NCBI RefSeq assembly: GCF_900496995.4
Contig: NC_044013.1
Span: 43,041,554 to 43,105,553 of the forward strand
Source of the DNA: Aquila chrysaetos chrysaetos
Taxonomy: Eukaryota; Chordata; Aves; Accipitriformes; Accipitridae
Length of the DNA stretch: 64,000 nt
Direction of reading: 5' to 3'
Part shown: one piece after another, positions 11,026-25,335 of the stretch
Position numbering within the stretch: the stretch's first letter is position 1
Layout of the letters: every line of letters begins with the position of its first letter
Notes under the pieces: generated by a model
Database searches by the model: none
What the model saw: only the letters and a program-made list of their open reading frames with translations
Told to the model about the DNA's origin: nothing
Position numbers and translations under genes: made by a program

Positions 11026-11094
11026 GTCGGTCCTGGGGACGGAGGCAGAGATGTTCGCGGTTTGCGGCTGGAGGTGCTGGGGCAGGACAGTACA

Positions 11095-14000
11095 ACCCTC
11101 TGCAGATTTCAATCTCTTTATTAAGAAAAAGGCATATTACAACGACTCCTAAAGTACAGCTCCATACTCTAGTCTCTGGGTATTATTAACACATTTTGAA
11201 AAGCACTTGGTTAAAAAGCGAAGTCGACATTAACATCGTCCTGGCGAATAATGGTGTCATGTAGTAAAATGAACATTCAAATAAAGCAGAGCAGTGTCAA
11301 ACCTTTGGCATCTGTCCCACTGCAATGGCTCTCCCCAGCACGAGGCACAAGCTTTTATTGTTCTCAGCTGAGCTTCGCAAACTCAGCCAAGGAGAATATT
11401 TTTGCTCCAGTGAAACCGCAGCTGCTCTGGGACCAGGGGAGCTGTACCCAGGGGTGCTTCCCTCCCCGTCCCTCTGCCAGAGCCCTCCCTGGGGTCCCGA
11501 GCACAGCTCTGGCCAGGCAGAGGTGATGTCCCCACCTGAGGAGGCCTGTTACAGCCCTGGCAAGGACTGGGATGACGGCGACCCTCTGTGTGACCTTGAA
11601 GCACCCGGGTGAATACAGATAGTGCTCCTCCCTGCAGGCCCAAGGGGCTGTGGCTCAGCACCTTACCCACGTCCCCTGGGGGCAAAAGGGTCTGGTTTTT
11701 GAGACATACAAAGATTCGAGGGATTCCCATGGCCTGATAGTCTCATTCCTGCTATAATCGCAACGACGGGAAAGGGGATCTTTTGGGGAAGCCACAAGAT
11801 CAGTGAAATCTATTGGAAAGAGGCAGGAGGCATCACCGCACCCCAAGGAGGAGCAGGTGCCACTTGGGTTTGCGTTGGGTGCACCTCTCACACGGGCAGC
11901 TTCTCAACCCTGTTCCTGCCTGAAGGCGTGAGGGGAGGGAGGGTGCAACGAAGGGATCCGATCCGATACGGTGACAGCGACCAAGCGTCACGCTCCGCGT
12001 CCCCCTGCCCACAGGCGCCGGCCCTTCGCGCGGCTGCAGCGGGGAGCTGGGACGGCAGCGTCACTGCAGGGCCAGCCCTCGGGCAGCGCTGGCAGGGAGG
12101 AGGCAGAGGCAGAAACCTGGCCTTGGGGAGCAAAGGGCAGCTTTAACCAGCGAGGAGACACAGCACTTCTATCTTTGTGCTTTCACAGGCCGTGTCGTCT
12201 GGCGGGATCCTCCATGGCTGCTGTGCTCGGTGATCCCAGGTTTCTCTTGCTCACCCAGCCCAGCACACCGGCATTGCTGATCTTATCCACAGCATGAGGC
12301 AACCTACGGATATAAGGGAGTTTTCTCTCCCCTCCTATCGCGTTCCCCGTAGGACTTGGCAGCCAGGCACCGACAGTGCAAGAGGGTGACAAGAACAGAC
12401 GTGCACCGAGGCAGCTGTGGCGTCACTACAGCGAGACTGGCTTGTCGGGGCTGCTGGGAAGCGAGGGCTGGTGTTCCCGGAGAAGGGCAGGATGCTGCGG
12501 CTTCACCGGAGCAGCAGGAGCCAGTTCACGAGGCTGTACATGAGGACCCCAAAACGCTCACCTAGGTCCCGAAAATGAAAGTCCACTGGCATGCTGCTGA
12601 CATACCTTCCCGCTGGGGAGAGCTAGCCGGGCAGCGCTGCGGTCCTGCCACTCCTCTGCCTCCTGGGAGCTTATTTTGGGGAACTCGTGCACGGAGATGC
12701 ACTGTGCAGAGCAGAGCAATCCCTGACCACTGCTGGCTCCAGCTCTCCAGCCACTTCAGGCAGGACATTTCTTGCTGCATCACTACCAGCTTTCCTGGGT
12801 ATCCAGAACAGACCACCCCTCAGCCCCACCGCAGCGGCTGCCCCTGTGTAACACCCATCAGCTGTGCCCTGTGCTTAACCTTGCTTGCATTAAAGTGGTT
12901 TCCAGAAAGCCTTGGGCTCTGCCTCAGGCAAAGCTTCCCCAAGGCAGCAGGATGAGGCCCCACCACGGACAGGACACGGGGAAGGTGGTGCAGCCTCCCG
13001 AGGGGGTTTTCGGGAGCGGCTGTGCTATCCGGGCCCTCGCAATGGCACCCTCACAGCGGGGACAGGAGGGACACAGCCGGGAGCACTTAGATTAGCCCCA
13101 GCAAACACATTCAGAAAATATGGCTTTTTAATTAACAGGGTCAAGAGGGAGAACTTCCCGACCGGTCTGGCCAGGGTTAAAATAAGTCCAGGGGAGCATG
13201 CACCGAGTCAGCGGCACCAGCATGGGCACAGCAGCAGCAAGTGAAGTGGGCACATCTCCCTCCCCACCCACTGCTCGCCCCGCGCCTGCTGCAAGGCTGC
13301 ACAATTTGAGACATCGCTTTCTCAGAGAGCATTAGGAAAAATAATAACAACAAGGAAAAGAGAGATTAGCAAGCCCAACACATCAAATCCATGAGCCCTG
13401 CAGAGCTGCAGAACGAAAGCGGGGGGTGCAGGGAGAGGTGCCCGGCTGTTAGTCTGTACGCAGAAAGCTCTCAGCACATTGTGGTTTATACACATAAGAC
13501 ATTGTTTAACAACCGAGCGTTATTGCTATGCATCCATTTCCAGTCTAACCATTAAGCTTTATGAGTCAACATTAAACATCGCTTGTTCCATACAAAGCAC
13601 ATAGGTGTCCGCGGTTACACTCCTCCATCTACGCGCGTCAGGTATACAGCGCAGGTCGAAGCTGTGTGCAGCCTTTGGACTCCCAAGGAGTCCAGCAGCA
13701 CTGACTAAATGCACCTACAGATCCCTGTTACACCTTACAGGCTAAGGGCTAACTTACAGTCCAAGACTGGGGGGTCTGTAAGAGCCCCCCGCCCAGGGAG
13801 AGGAGGGCAGGCACTGCCCGGGCTCCCGCTGCTCCCTGGGGCTCGCTGTGGCTAACAGCAGCCTACTCATTAAAAAACAGGAACGCTGTCTTTTTGCTCT
13901 TTTTTTTTTTTTTTTTGATCTCTTTGATCATTTTATATAAATACAAAGATTAAAATAATTTATCTCAACATCATTTCTATTACAATCATACAGTGTTTTC

Positions 14001-17000
14001 CCTTCAAAACAAGTGCATGTATGTATATATATATAAGTGTATATATAGTATCTCTAGAGCTTCCCTCCCCCCCCCAACAAAAGCAGCAGTGACTGAAGCA
14101 GGTACAGCACACACGAGCTGATCCTTCCTGCTCCGAGGCAAGGGTGCCCAGGGAAAAAGCGCAGGGCTCGCCCTGACGACTCATTTCCAAGCACATTACA
14201 TTGGCATGAAGCAGGGAACTGGGGTGCTCCCTCTCCGTCCCTTTGGGAAACAAGCCCCCCTCGCCGTAGGCAGCTCTGCCTGCACGTCCAAGGGCTGCGG
14301 GGCTCAGGGCCTGCCCAGCTGCCCGCAAGCACCGGGGAGCACCGGGAGGAAGGAGAAGCAATCGGGGGACTGGAAATGAGATCAACTCCTTGAGCAAGCT
14401 GCTAATTAGTGGCAAAGGGGAAAGGATCCTGCAGCTCAGACAGGGTTGCTCCATTTACATACTAGGCACTAAAACTGATGATTGCTAGGAAGGTATTTAC
14501 ACAGAAGAAGGATCATACCTCTCCCTCCCCTTTTCAATGCTCAGGTCAGTCATGAACACCGCGATCTTGACAAGGATTTTATAATAAAAATGCAACATAC
14601 TCTGTCTATCAGGATTGTCTAGGAAGGAGAGGGGAAAGCAGCTGTGCACACCACAGCTAAAGGAACAGCCAAGCAGCGCAGGGACACGTATTACCCTCTT
14701 CCATGTTAAAAGAGACTAGAGACAAATCCTCAGCAGAACCTCTCTGAACCTGAGAGAAACGGCAATTTCCAAAGGCCAAATGGCACCTCACCTGTGTGAC
14801 ACCACCGGGAACCGGGTGGCCACGATGCTGCACCCCCGGGTGCTGCCTGTGCAACGCAGCACAAACTGCCCCTTTGCTGCCCTGCTCTGCCTCCGTGGGG
14901 GTGGGCAACAGCAGGGCCCCAAGCACACCCTGCTCACCCCAGAGCTGGGACATGGGGACAGCCTGCCCTAAAATCACGTTGTGATGGGAAACAGGTGGGA
15001 AGCATCCCGCAGCCTTACCAAGAGCCGGACTCGGGGCTTTTCTCCTTTGTGCAACTGTACCCACGTGCTCATAACCCAGCTGGGTGTTACCAACGCACCC
15101 CACGCTGCCTCTGCACCCCCACCTGCCTTGGGAAGGCAGTTCGGGCATGCGATGCTTTGCAGCTTCGCAGCCAGGGCATGCGAGCACCCTGCCCAGGCTC
15201 TTTGCAGCCTTCCGCGGGGGGTGACAGTCGGGGAGGGCAGGCGGAGCTGGTGGGGGCTCTGTGGCCTCGAGGCAGCGGCTCCGGATTCGTCAGGGGTTGC
15301 AAAAATTTCCTGCTAGAGCCTTGCCTTTGCCCCTAGGAGCTGCACACCTCTGCAGGGCTTCAGCCAAGGCGACTGCTCCCTGGGCCCCTGCCAGGGGGGA
15401 CCTACCCAGGTGTGTGTGGCTTTGCTGGGCTTCTTCCCAAACTCAGGGGTGCGTTACAGACCATGGCAGCAGCTGGGGAGTGGGGACCCCAACCCTCGAG
15501 GGTGCCCTGGGGGAGCAGGAAGGGTCTTATGCCCTCCGAAGCCTGACTATTCACATCACAAAGAAAAGGTACAAAAGCTGCTAATTTCTGTCCTGCTAGT
15601 GCCGCTCGTACACTTAGGGGTTTGTTTTTACCAAAGAGCTGGCCTAGGGACTGTTGCTGAGAATCTCGTAAAAGCATTTTAATATAGTATATAAATATTG
15701 AACTACAAAAATAGACACCTCTGACTGCATGGGCACGCTGCGGGTGAGCTCGGGCGGGCTAAGCCCGACTGGTCTACAAGGGCGACATTTTTGAAGAGGT
15801 TTCAAACTGAGCTGGAAGGAAATGGGGTCCGATCGCAGCCCGCGGCTTCCTCCTGCCCGCGCCAGCCACAGAGACAGCGGGGGTCCCGCGGGAGGCGGCT
15901 GCCCACGCAGCCGGGCAGGGCACTGGCTGCGGGCAGGGGCCGGGGCTCCCGGCTGGGCATCGCCAGGCCAGCACGCCTCCGCAGCCGGGCCAGCCAGGGC
16001 TGGCAGCCAAACCACCGGGGCGAAACCCACCCCTCGGTATTGCCCGGAGCAGCGCAGGTCCCACTGGTGCCCGAGCAGCGAGACCTTCGCCCTGCCCAGC
16101 CGCCCGAGCCCTCCTCTCCTCTCCCGGTTTCCGCTGTTTCACCACATCCAGGGAATGGATGTATAAAGCTGACGGTTTGGTTTGGAGATCGGGCAAGGCT
16201 GCCCCGGCGGGGCAAAGGCTGCGTGCTGTACGGAGGCGGTGGGGACGGACTGGAGGGCGGCTCAGTCGTCTGCGACAAAGCCGGACCCGGCTGTGGATGC
16301 GACTGAGAACCGAAATGCTGGTGCCGAGACGAGCCCTGCCCGGCGCGGGGGAAGCAAGTCGCGGCCCTGCTCCAGCAGCATGCGGAGCGAGGCTGCGGCA
16401 CGCGGAGCGAGGCTGCGGCGGGCGAGGGGCCGCACGGGGTGTCCGGCAGGGCTGGCGCTCGCGGCTCACATCCAGCCGCCTCGTCCAAGTCCTGCGTGTA
16501 AATGTAACGCGGGGGAAATCCGTGTTAAGAGACAGCCGAACTGCTGCGCGGGGGAGCGAGGGTCTGGGACCCGGCTGTCACGGCCGCGCCGGCCCCACGG
16601 AGGGGGGATCCCTCCGGCACCCACGGGAGCGACTGTCGTTCAGCTGCCTACGTCCCGGCGGACCTTCCCGGTGATGTCTGGGACCCTCTCCGGCCCATCC
16701 CAGCCGCGGTGCCGGCGATGCCCAGGGCCGGAGGCCTGGCCGAGCGCATCCTGCGGTGCCGAGCCGTGTGCCGCACACCCGCCCGCCGGCACCCCGGCCG
16801 GGGAGAAACGCACCCGGCGTCCGCTCCGAGGGGCAACAGCTGCAGGAAGATCTCATGGCAGAAACGCTAGTTTTCTTTCTTTTTCTCTCCCCCTTTCTTT
16901 CTCGCTCTCTCCCCGCACGCTCCGGACAGGTGCTCAGCCGTTTCCCCACGCCTCCACGGATGCCCCGCCGGGTTGCCCGCCGGCACCCCCGGCTCGCACC

Positions 17001-17221
17001 CCCCCGAAGCGGCGGGCTGCGAGGCGGGGGGGGGGGGGGGGAATCCCGCCCGCCGGCAGGAGGGGCGAGCAGGGCCCCCGCTTGCCGCTGCCCCCTCCCC
17101 TCCGAGGGGACGGGCGAAAAGCAACCTCGGCCGGTGCCCACCCCGGCGCCGCTGGGCTCGGGACTTCTCGGCCGGCGGGGTCGGGTCGGGCCGCCCCCCC
17201 TGGACCCCCCCCCCCCCTCCA
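11095..17221 (-). other. CCDC92B: Region downstream of the CCDC92B stop: probable 3' UTR, then intergenic
   Basis: No convincing reading frame is present. Poly(A) signals on the minus strand occur at 11117-11122 and 11354-11359 (both AATAAA), and a variant TATAAA at 13932-13937 is followed by a 17-base A-run. The 3' UTR may therefore be about 3.3 kb or about 6.1 kb. From 15800 to 17200 the DNA is CpG-rich. Small repeats are two 20-bp copies at 16380-16419, a TA-rich tract at 14019-14050 and G16 at 17026-17041. Confidence 0.35.
11117..11122 (-). terminator. CCDC92B: Candidate distal poly(A) signal (AATAAA) of CCDC92B
   Basis: The minus strand reads AATAAA followed by a GT-rich stretch about 25-40 nt downstream, in an AT-rich context typical of a 3' UTR end. 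It is the last AATAAA before the CR1 and the CLUH promoter. Assignment to CCDC92B is by position only. Confidence 0.35.
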
Positions 17222-18413
<1,192 letters not shown>

Positions 18414-19380
18414 GCACAGAAGGGGGTCGGGGGGGCGAGGCAGCGGGGGCTCAGCCCGCTGCCCCCGGCGGGTCCCCACACGCTCCCGACGTGGCTGCGA
18501 GGGCAGGGGGGACGCGGCCACTGGCCCAGCAAGTGCCATCGAGGCTGCTTGGGTGCTTTTTGGGGACGCCTGAGCCTTTCCCCACACAGGGCGGGCAGGC
18601 ACGGGAACCCCCAAACGCCTGGAGCTGCGGTGCTGCGGGCACGGTGCGATGCGTGACACCCAAACGCGGCGGGGGTGACAGCACAGGCAGTTTCGGCAGA
18701 GGACGCCGTTGCCGTGGAACCTGCCGCCTCTGCCTCGCTGCAGCCTCGTGCCGCAGTTTTAAAATTTCTCTAGGTAACTTGTTTTTCGCCCTAAAAGTGA
18801 CTTTGAGTGTATGCAGAGGGCGCGGGGGAGCGTACGGGCTGGGAGAGAAAAGGAAGCGGCCACAGTGAAACCATCAGCCCAACTTGGGAGGCCTGGTCAA
18901 CCTCCAGCCCCGGGACTCAGGCTGTGCTCGGCAGGGAAGGAACCTCCACTCCGGGAGGGAGGAGTGGGCTCAGGGGGAGCCCGTCCTGGGGGGCAGGAGG
19001 GCCAGGCAGCCAGCCCTCCTCGGCTGCTGTGCGCTCACCACACCAGCACCTCTGGTTTCTAACGCCTGACCTGTTCATCTTTCTGCTCCTGCCAGCAGCT
19101 GACTGCCAGCGACGGGGCACGGACAGGACGTGTTAAAACAGAGGCGCCGTGTCAAGCGGCAGGTTCCCCATGGCTCCCACCGCCCTCCCTGCCCTTCCCA
19201 CGCCTCGACGGGTGACGGATGCCCTCCCTGCCCCGGCCCTTCTGAGTCACAGCACAGGCACCCGAAAAAGTGTGACTTCACGTGGGGCCCTGCAAGCTGC
19301 TCCTGCACACCCTGTGCTGCTCCGGCCAGTCTGCATGGGCTCTCTTCCACCTGCCTGCAGGAGGATAACACCTGCCTGAC

Positions 19381-19430
19381 ATCCATCCCACCATCCATCC
19401 ATCTTTCCTTCCTTCCTTCCTCCATCCCAC
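19381..19430. repeat. ATCC/TTCC tetranucleotide microsatellite
   Basis: Imperfect ATCC units pass into about four TTCC units and return to ATCC within CCDC92B intronic DNA. Confidence 0.8.
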
Positions 19431-20559
19431 CTGCCATTGTGGCATCAAGAGACTGCGTTGAGTAAACACCTGTAGAGCAATTTGGATAACAAAACTTTGC
19501 CTTTCCCCAATCCCTTCTGCCTAATGCCCTTGAAAGGCTGGAGGAGGTGAGGGGTGGAAGGGAAGCATTGCAGCTGCAGCGATTCATTTCACGGTGACTG
19601 TCTCCTTTCCTCCAGGCACCCTTCGATCTGCCGTGGAAACACACTGGCCCACCGAAAGTGTCCCTGTACAAGGGCACCCAGGCTCTGCCCCATGGCCATG
19701 TGTGGGTCCATGGGGATCTACTTCTGTGCACCAGGGAAGGTACCCCCGCACCCCAAAGGGACAGGGCTGGCCCGAGCATCCCCCCGAGCAAATGCTCCTG
19801 CAGGCAGGCACGGCCGGGAGCCCTATGAGCTGGGGGGCTCCTGGGGGCTTGCGGTCCTCTGCTGCTGGTGGCCTTGAACTTGGGACAGCGAAACTGTCTT
19901 GAAGGTGACGCACTAGGAAGGATGCTCCAAAATGGGGAGGAGGAGACCGGAGTGTTGGTGGCAGCTGGGTTTCACCTCCCCTCTGCACTCTGCGTCACCC
20001 CGCTGGGAGGGAGTGGGGGGCCAGTGGCTCAAAGTGTTCCTGTCCTCGGCCAAAAAGCGTCATCATCTCCAAAAGGAAAGGCATGCTGCTCGCACGGGGC
20101 TCTCACGGGACCCCGGGGACCTGGCCCAGGCACAGATTTCCGCTTGCGGCTGCCGCAGCTCGTGACCGGCTGCATTCCCCGCGCTCAGCCCCGGGAGGTG
20201 TTTGGGGGACGGGAGCCACCCGGGGAGGGGGGCACGTCCCACCCGCGGGTGCGAGGTGGCAGCCGGAGCAGCTGGCGCGGGGGACTCGCGCCCTTGCGGT
20301 GAAGGAGCCGAGCTCGGCGGGCAGCGGGAGGGCCGGGCCGTGCGGCCATGCCGTGAGCCCGGCACAGGGGCACTGGGGGGCCGGACCGCCCTGGTGCACC
20401 CTCCCTGCCCGCGGCTGGACTCCTGCCCCTGGCAGCCCCGGCTGCAAGCTCCGGCACCCAGCCCTTGGTGGGGCGCAGGGAGGGGAGCGAACGCTCCCCG
20501 CCGAGGCTGGCACCCGCCTGCGCTCAGCCCTGCCTGCCCAGGCCTGCTCCCATTGTCTG

Positions 20560-20800
20560 CAATAATCTCTGCTTTTTACGATACGATTTGCAACGGCTTT
20601 ATAGCCTCAGCTCCTAAGTGTCTTCTGAGGAGGAAAAATGCTTTCTAATGAGATCTTAAGGGAGGCAGTTGCACGCAGTAATTATTACAAGTGGCATTTG
20701 AAAAGCAATCATTTGATGGCATCTTAAATTAGGTGGTTGCCCCATAAACGTGGCAAATGTGATCATACTCTTTGTAAGCTATTAAAAGGCCGAAGGATGG
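20560..20800. other. Possible conserved noncoding element in CCDC92B intron
   Basis: An AT-rich island in GC-rich surroundings, with homeodomain-type TAATTA near 20680, CAATCATTTGA and TTAAATTAG. No coding frame is present. Enhancer function is only an inference from composition. Confidence 0.2.
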
Positions 20801-21487
20801 GCAGAGACCTGTGGGTGGGACTCACTGCACGTTATGGTCTGTGACACACTGATGGCACCTGGCGGGCTGGACGCCAGGCCCTCCCGCGAGCAGCGAGCCC
20901 ACCCGCGTGGGGAAGGGACCCCGGGCTCAGCGGGAGGAGGGAGGCGAGGTGGGAACGGGGCTCTGCTGGGGGCTGGGGTGGGCTGAGAGGGGCTGGGTGT
21001 GCATCACCCGCTGCGCATCCCCCTCCTGGGGATGGTCCCGGGGCTGGGAGCACCAAATCCCCCTGGAGCCAGCCCCGGCACTGAGTGAGGGTGCTGCCAA
21101 GGGACAAGAACCCCGACAGCCCCGGTGAGAGGGACCCTGCTGCCCGCCCTGCCACCGCCAGCCCCGGCTCTGAGGACGAAGCGCAGGCTGGAGCTCGGTG
21201 CCAGGGACTGTGCCCAGGCAGTGCCAGGGACGAGTTTCAGCTTCATCCCTGGGACGGAGGAGGAAGAGGAGCCGGGCTGCTCACAGAGCATCCTCTGCTG
21301 GCCACAGGCACCCAGGCAGCACTGCCTGTCCCTGCCTGGCCTGGGTGCTCTTGGGGACGGGGACGCGTCACCTGGAGCTGTGCGGTGGCATTTGGTGACC
21401 CGTGGGAGCAGCGTGGTGAGGGTGCTCTCAGCCTGTGGCACCTCGGGACAGAGGCAAGGCCAGGCAGGATGGAGCCCAGAGGGACGC

Positions 21488-21926
21488 TGTGGGAACATAT
21501 TTAGCTAACGGTCGCAAGAGCATTCCAGACGCCTTTAGAAGGCCTTGAACAGAATAAACAAGAAGAAAAAAAAAGAAAGATACCAATTAGAAGAACACAG
21601 GTGTGCATTCCACGATAAAGGGAACTTGGCACAAAGAACCTCAATTCGGCAGTTTGTCTTGACCAATTAGACTGAGACAAGTTTTGCATGTTTTAGTTAG
21701 TATAACCAATTATGTCCTATGTTTATGCGCATGTACAGAGTTAGTATAACCAATTATATCTTATGTTTATGCGTGTGGACACTATATGCTTGCATGCAGC
21801 AACCAATCAGAGCTTTTAAGGAACTTAGAGAATAGTATAAGAATAATCAGCTATGACTAATGAACTGGCGACTTTGATCATCATATTGGTGTCCTGTCGT
21901 CTGTCCCCGCATGGAATTTCTCTACA
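21488..21926 (+). mobile_element. Probable second ERV LTR, ends uncertain
   Basis: The block is AT-rich and starts TGTGGGAACA. It carries a tandem duplication of a 44-bp unit with AACCAATTAT (21696-21739 and 21740-21780), a CCAATCAGAG box and TATAAGAATAA near 21837. It then has a GTCCTGTCGTCTGTCCCCGC segment like retroviral R/U5 and a possible ACA end at 21926. The repeated CCAAT boxes, TATA and U5-like order fit an LTR read on the plus strand. I found no matching target duplication, so boundaries and family are open. Confidence 0.5.
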
Positions 21927-23235
21927 TGACACCGCGGGGACACCAACACGCACACCCTCCCTGCCGGGCTGTGGATGGAGCGGGGCCATGGCGGTGGGAA
22001 CGCAGGGGCACCGCAGCCCTGCCGGCAAGGGGACGGCAGCCGCCCGGGAAGGCCGGATGAGCTGGGCACATCGGGAGAGCACCCGGCTCCTGCCCGTGGG
22101 CCCCACCGGCCAGAGTCCACCGCCCGGAGAGTTGCCCAACGCAGCCCACTCAGGCGCCAGGCTGGCCGGACTCTGCTCCGCAGCTCAGGGCTGCGGGTGC
22201 GTGTGTGTGTGTGTGCGAGACGTGGGGACCGGCAGCATCCGACTCCAGATGGGGGGCTACGGCAGAGGGATGCTCAGGAAGGAGGGGAGCAGTGCCCAGC
22301 CCAGCCCGCAGCCAGGCCCCCTGCCCATCAGCACCAGCTCCCCACTCCTGTGTCCCTCAGCACAGGCTTTCATTTGAAAACCTGCCCTCGGCCATCAGGT
22401 CGCAGGGGCCGGCGTGATGTTTGCCAGCACCGAGAGACGCCAGAGCCCTGTGCCATGCCGGTCTGGCAGGAGATGTCCTGCCCCTGATGGCCTCCGTATG
22501 CGGGAATTGCCCACGGGTTTCCAGTTACCCCCAGTCCTATCTGCCTGTCCTGGGTGGATGAGGCTGCCTTTGGGCTGGAGGAGGGCTTTGCCAGGGCTTT
22601 CCAGCCGGGCAGGGCTGCCTGTCCCAGCTCCAGGGCTGCCCCAGGAGGGGCTGCAGGACACGGGGCTGGGTGGCCCGAGGGCACAGCGCATTGTGAAATG
22701 CCTTTTGGGCAGCTCTCTGCTGCTCGTTCCAGGCCTGGGACGGTGCCTGGAGCTTGCAGACATTTTCATACACCAGGACATTTCTCCCCCTTATTTTGGA
22801 ATATGAAAGATTATTTTGCGGGCAAATCTGACTGTTTAATGAACAAAGAGTGCTGGGAGATTTTCTGAATCAGCATCTGGATTGCAATCCGTGAGCGGAG
22901 CTGGAGGGAGGGGCTGATAATGTCCTTGTTGGCTTTTCCCTGGGGCTGAAGGGTTTGCAGGCTTTCAGTCCCGCCCTGGGGGTCTGTGAGCTGCTCCCGG
23001 GGGGGTCTGTGTCAGGGCATTAGCAAAGCCAACCTCGGGGTGCTGGCTTTCCCATGCAAAACCTTCCTGGGTGGCTGCCCAGGCATTTAACAGGGCTGCC
23101 AACAGCCTGTGAATGTGCACCCTGACTTCCCAGCTGCAGCCCTGCCCTCAGACCAACTGTCCCATGCAGACAAGGTCCATGTCCCCTCCCTGGGCGGCCC
23201 TGATGGGCCCCCTCCGGCCGCAGGCTCTTTGGGTG

Positions 23236-23256
23236 CCCCCCCCCCCCCCCCCCCCC
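23236..23256. repeat. C21 homopolymer
   Basis: Twenty-one C in a row, a likely site of length variation or assembly error. It is about 55 nt downstream (minus strand) of the CCDC92B exon 2 donor. Confidence 0.9.
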
Positions 23257-23310
23257 GCACCCACACACCCTTGCCCTTATCTTATCTTGTGCACAAACCT
23301 GTGCTCTTAC

Positions 23311-23358
23311 CTTGCTGGCGGGCTTCCAGCTCTTTTATTTCCAGGTCATGGGTAAGCT
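23311..23358 (-). CDS. CCDC92B: CCDC92B coding segment 2 (48-nt exon)
   Basis: This exon is short and easy to miss. The minus-strand acceptor (TTTCTCTTCCAG) and donor (G|GTAAGAGC) frame 48 nt. With the phase-1 G of the previous exon it reads ELTHDLEIKELEARQQ, then leaves a G for the next. It continues the coiled coil directly after KHCS, as in the CCDC92 pattern QHCTDLTYEL. Splicing is in frame on both sides, and skipping it would also keep frame (48 nt). It encodes residues 44-59. Confidence 0.85.
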
Positions 23359-25267
23359 CTGGAAGAGAAATCAAACAGGACTGAGAAGGAGCATCCCACC
23401 TGTCCCACACGCTCCCTGTGTCTCCCCCTGCTCCCCGCCGGGGCTGCCGGGGCACTGGCAATCACCAGTGTGCTGCCTCTGCCTGGCCCACGACGTGAGC
23501 ATAGCCATCTCGGCGCACCATCCACAGGCTGAGCCAAAAATAGATGATTCTGGCAATGTATACGTTATTAAGCAGCCTTGGGATCTGGCATCTGCCACAG
23601 TGCTTGCCCCTGCGACGTGGCCAAGGCAGTGTCTGCAGGTCCTGCCCCACAGTGGAGCGGGAGGCTCCGTTTCTCCGGCGATGCCTTTTCTTTTTCCAAG
23701 AGAGTTGCTGAACCATTTTCGGCACTTTAAATCAGGACAAAGAGCAGAGCAATGGACTGAAAATAGACCAAAGTGTAAGCTGCTACCCGGAGTATTTCAT
23801 AATTTACTGCTTCCAGGCTGATCTCTGCCTCTGCACGTGACGCAAGCGGGATGGCCTCGTCCCTGCATGATGTGCCCGCAGAAGGATGCTGCCCTGCTCC
23901 GGGGGCAACGTGTAGCTTCAAAATCCCCTCTCATCCCCTCTCATCCTGCCACCGAGAGCAGCCCGGGTGCTGCAGGTATCTCCCGGGGCGGAGGGAGGAC
24001 AAGGCAGTGGAGAGGAGCTGCTGTTTGCAGGATGCGGCCCCAGCCTCCCGAGGGAGGCTCCTCAAGGCTGCTGGATACAGATGTCCCACCGCAGGACACG
24101 GGCTGCAGACCTCGGGCACCGCAAAGTGTCCCTGCAACTGTCCCATCTCCCGCTGCCGTGGTCCCAGGACGGGGTGACGGTGCTGCGGGTCCGGGGTCCG
24201 GGTGCAGGCAGCCGCGGGCAGAGCTGCCCCATGCCCACGCTGCACCCGGGAGCAGCAGCGAGGGCAGCGTCCTGCGGGGATGAAGCCCATCGCATGACCC
24301 CCTGCCCGCCTGCTCAGCCTTGACACGCTGCCTGCTCGCTGCCTGCACTCCGTCTGCTCTCTGCCTAGCCCCGGGCTACAAAACCAGCTCACAAAGGGCA
24401 GCAAGGGAGGGAGCTCAGGGACTTTCTGGAGTTCACTTTACCCTGCACGCTTTTACAGAGAATCTCTTTTGAATTAATCATCACAGCCCACCGAAGCACC
24501 AGCAGCTCTCAGAGGGGGAGGAGAGGGGCAGCAGCAGCAGCATCCACTTGTTTTGGGGCTTTTTTCCCCTGAAAATGAGTTCAAATGGTTAATCTTTGCC
24601 CTACATTTTTCTTTTAATCTGCTTTCATGTTGACTCTAATCCTCATCACTGCCATCCTTCTGAAACGAAACGCTTGGCTCAGGCAGCTCTGCCCGTCTGT
24701 CTTGGAAAACAAATCTGTAGTGAGAAGGCAGAAGTAACCGAGAATGTAATGCAGTTTCTGGAAAGCTTTCAGCACTCCCGACTGCCCCACTGGAAATCAA
24801 TGGCAACTGTGTTATTTTTCTGAAGCTAAAATAATAGGTTTGGAGTCTCAGATATATTCCCAATGAAAACTAAAGCAGTTGCCCGTTTCCAAAGAAGACA
24901 TCACCCTGCTGAGTGAGTGCAGGGCTCCGGGATGATGCACAACCCGGGGTCCCAGCTTCTGTGCTGGAGCCACAGGGGCTGGTGGGAACCTGCCCCGCTA
25001 CCATCCCCACGACCCCCGAGGGGCAAATCTAGGGGAGAGCACCCCGCAGGGCTCTCAGGCGGTCCCGGCCTCTGCGGGACGGATCCAGATGCTCTGCACT
25101 TCTGTATCCCACCTGCCGTGCCTCTGGCCCCGGCTGCAGCCGGCTCCCAGCGGCTCTCCCGCTCGGCCCCGGTGCCTCTGGGCATCCCCTGTGCAGGGCA
25201 GGGGACCGGGCACTGCCGGGGGATGCACTTCAACTTGCCTGGTGCAGGAGGCAGCCGAGGAGGGGTT

Positions 25268-25335
25268 TGTATTCCCTGCCGTGGGCTAGGACACGCTGGT
25301 CTGTATTCCCTGCTGTGGGCTAGGACACAGAGGTC
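25268..25335. repeat. Tandem duplication, 2 x 34 bp
   Basis: Two adjacent copies share TGTATTCCCTGC and GTGGGCTAGGACAC with a few substitutions. Confidence 0.85.

Larger units (their letters stand above)
18414..23310 (-). other. CCDC92B: CCDC92B intron between coding segments 2 and 3
   Basis: No exon of either strand was found. Contents are a C/T-rich simple repeat of ATCC and TTCC units (19381-19430), an AT-rich low-divergence-looking patch (20560-20800), an LTR-like block (21488-21926), a short GT repeat (22199-22216) and a C21 tract (23236-23256). Confidence 0.7.
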
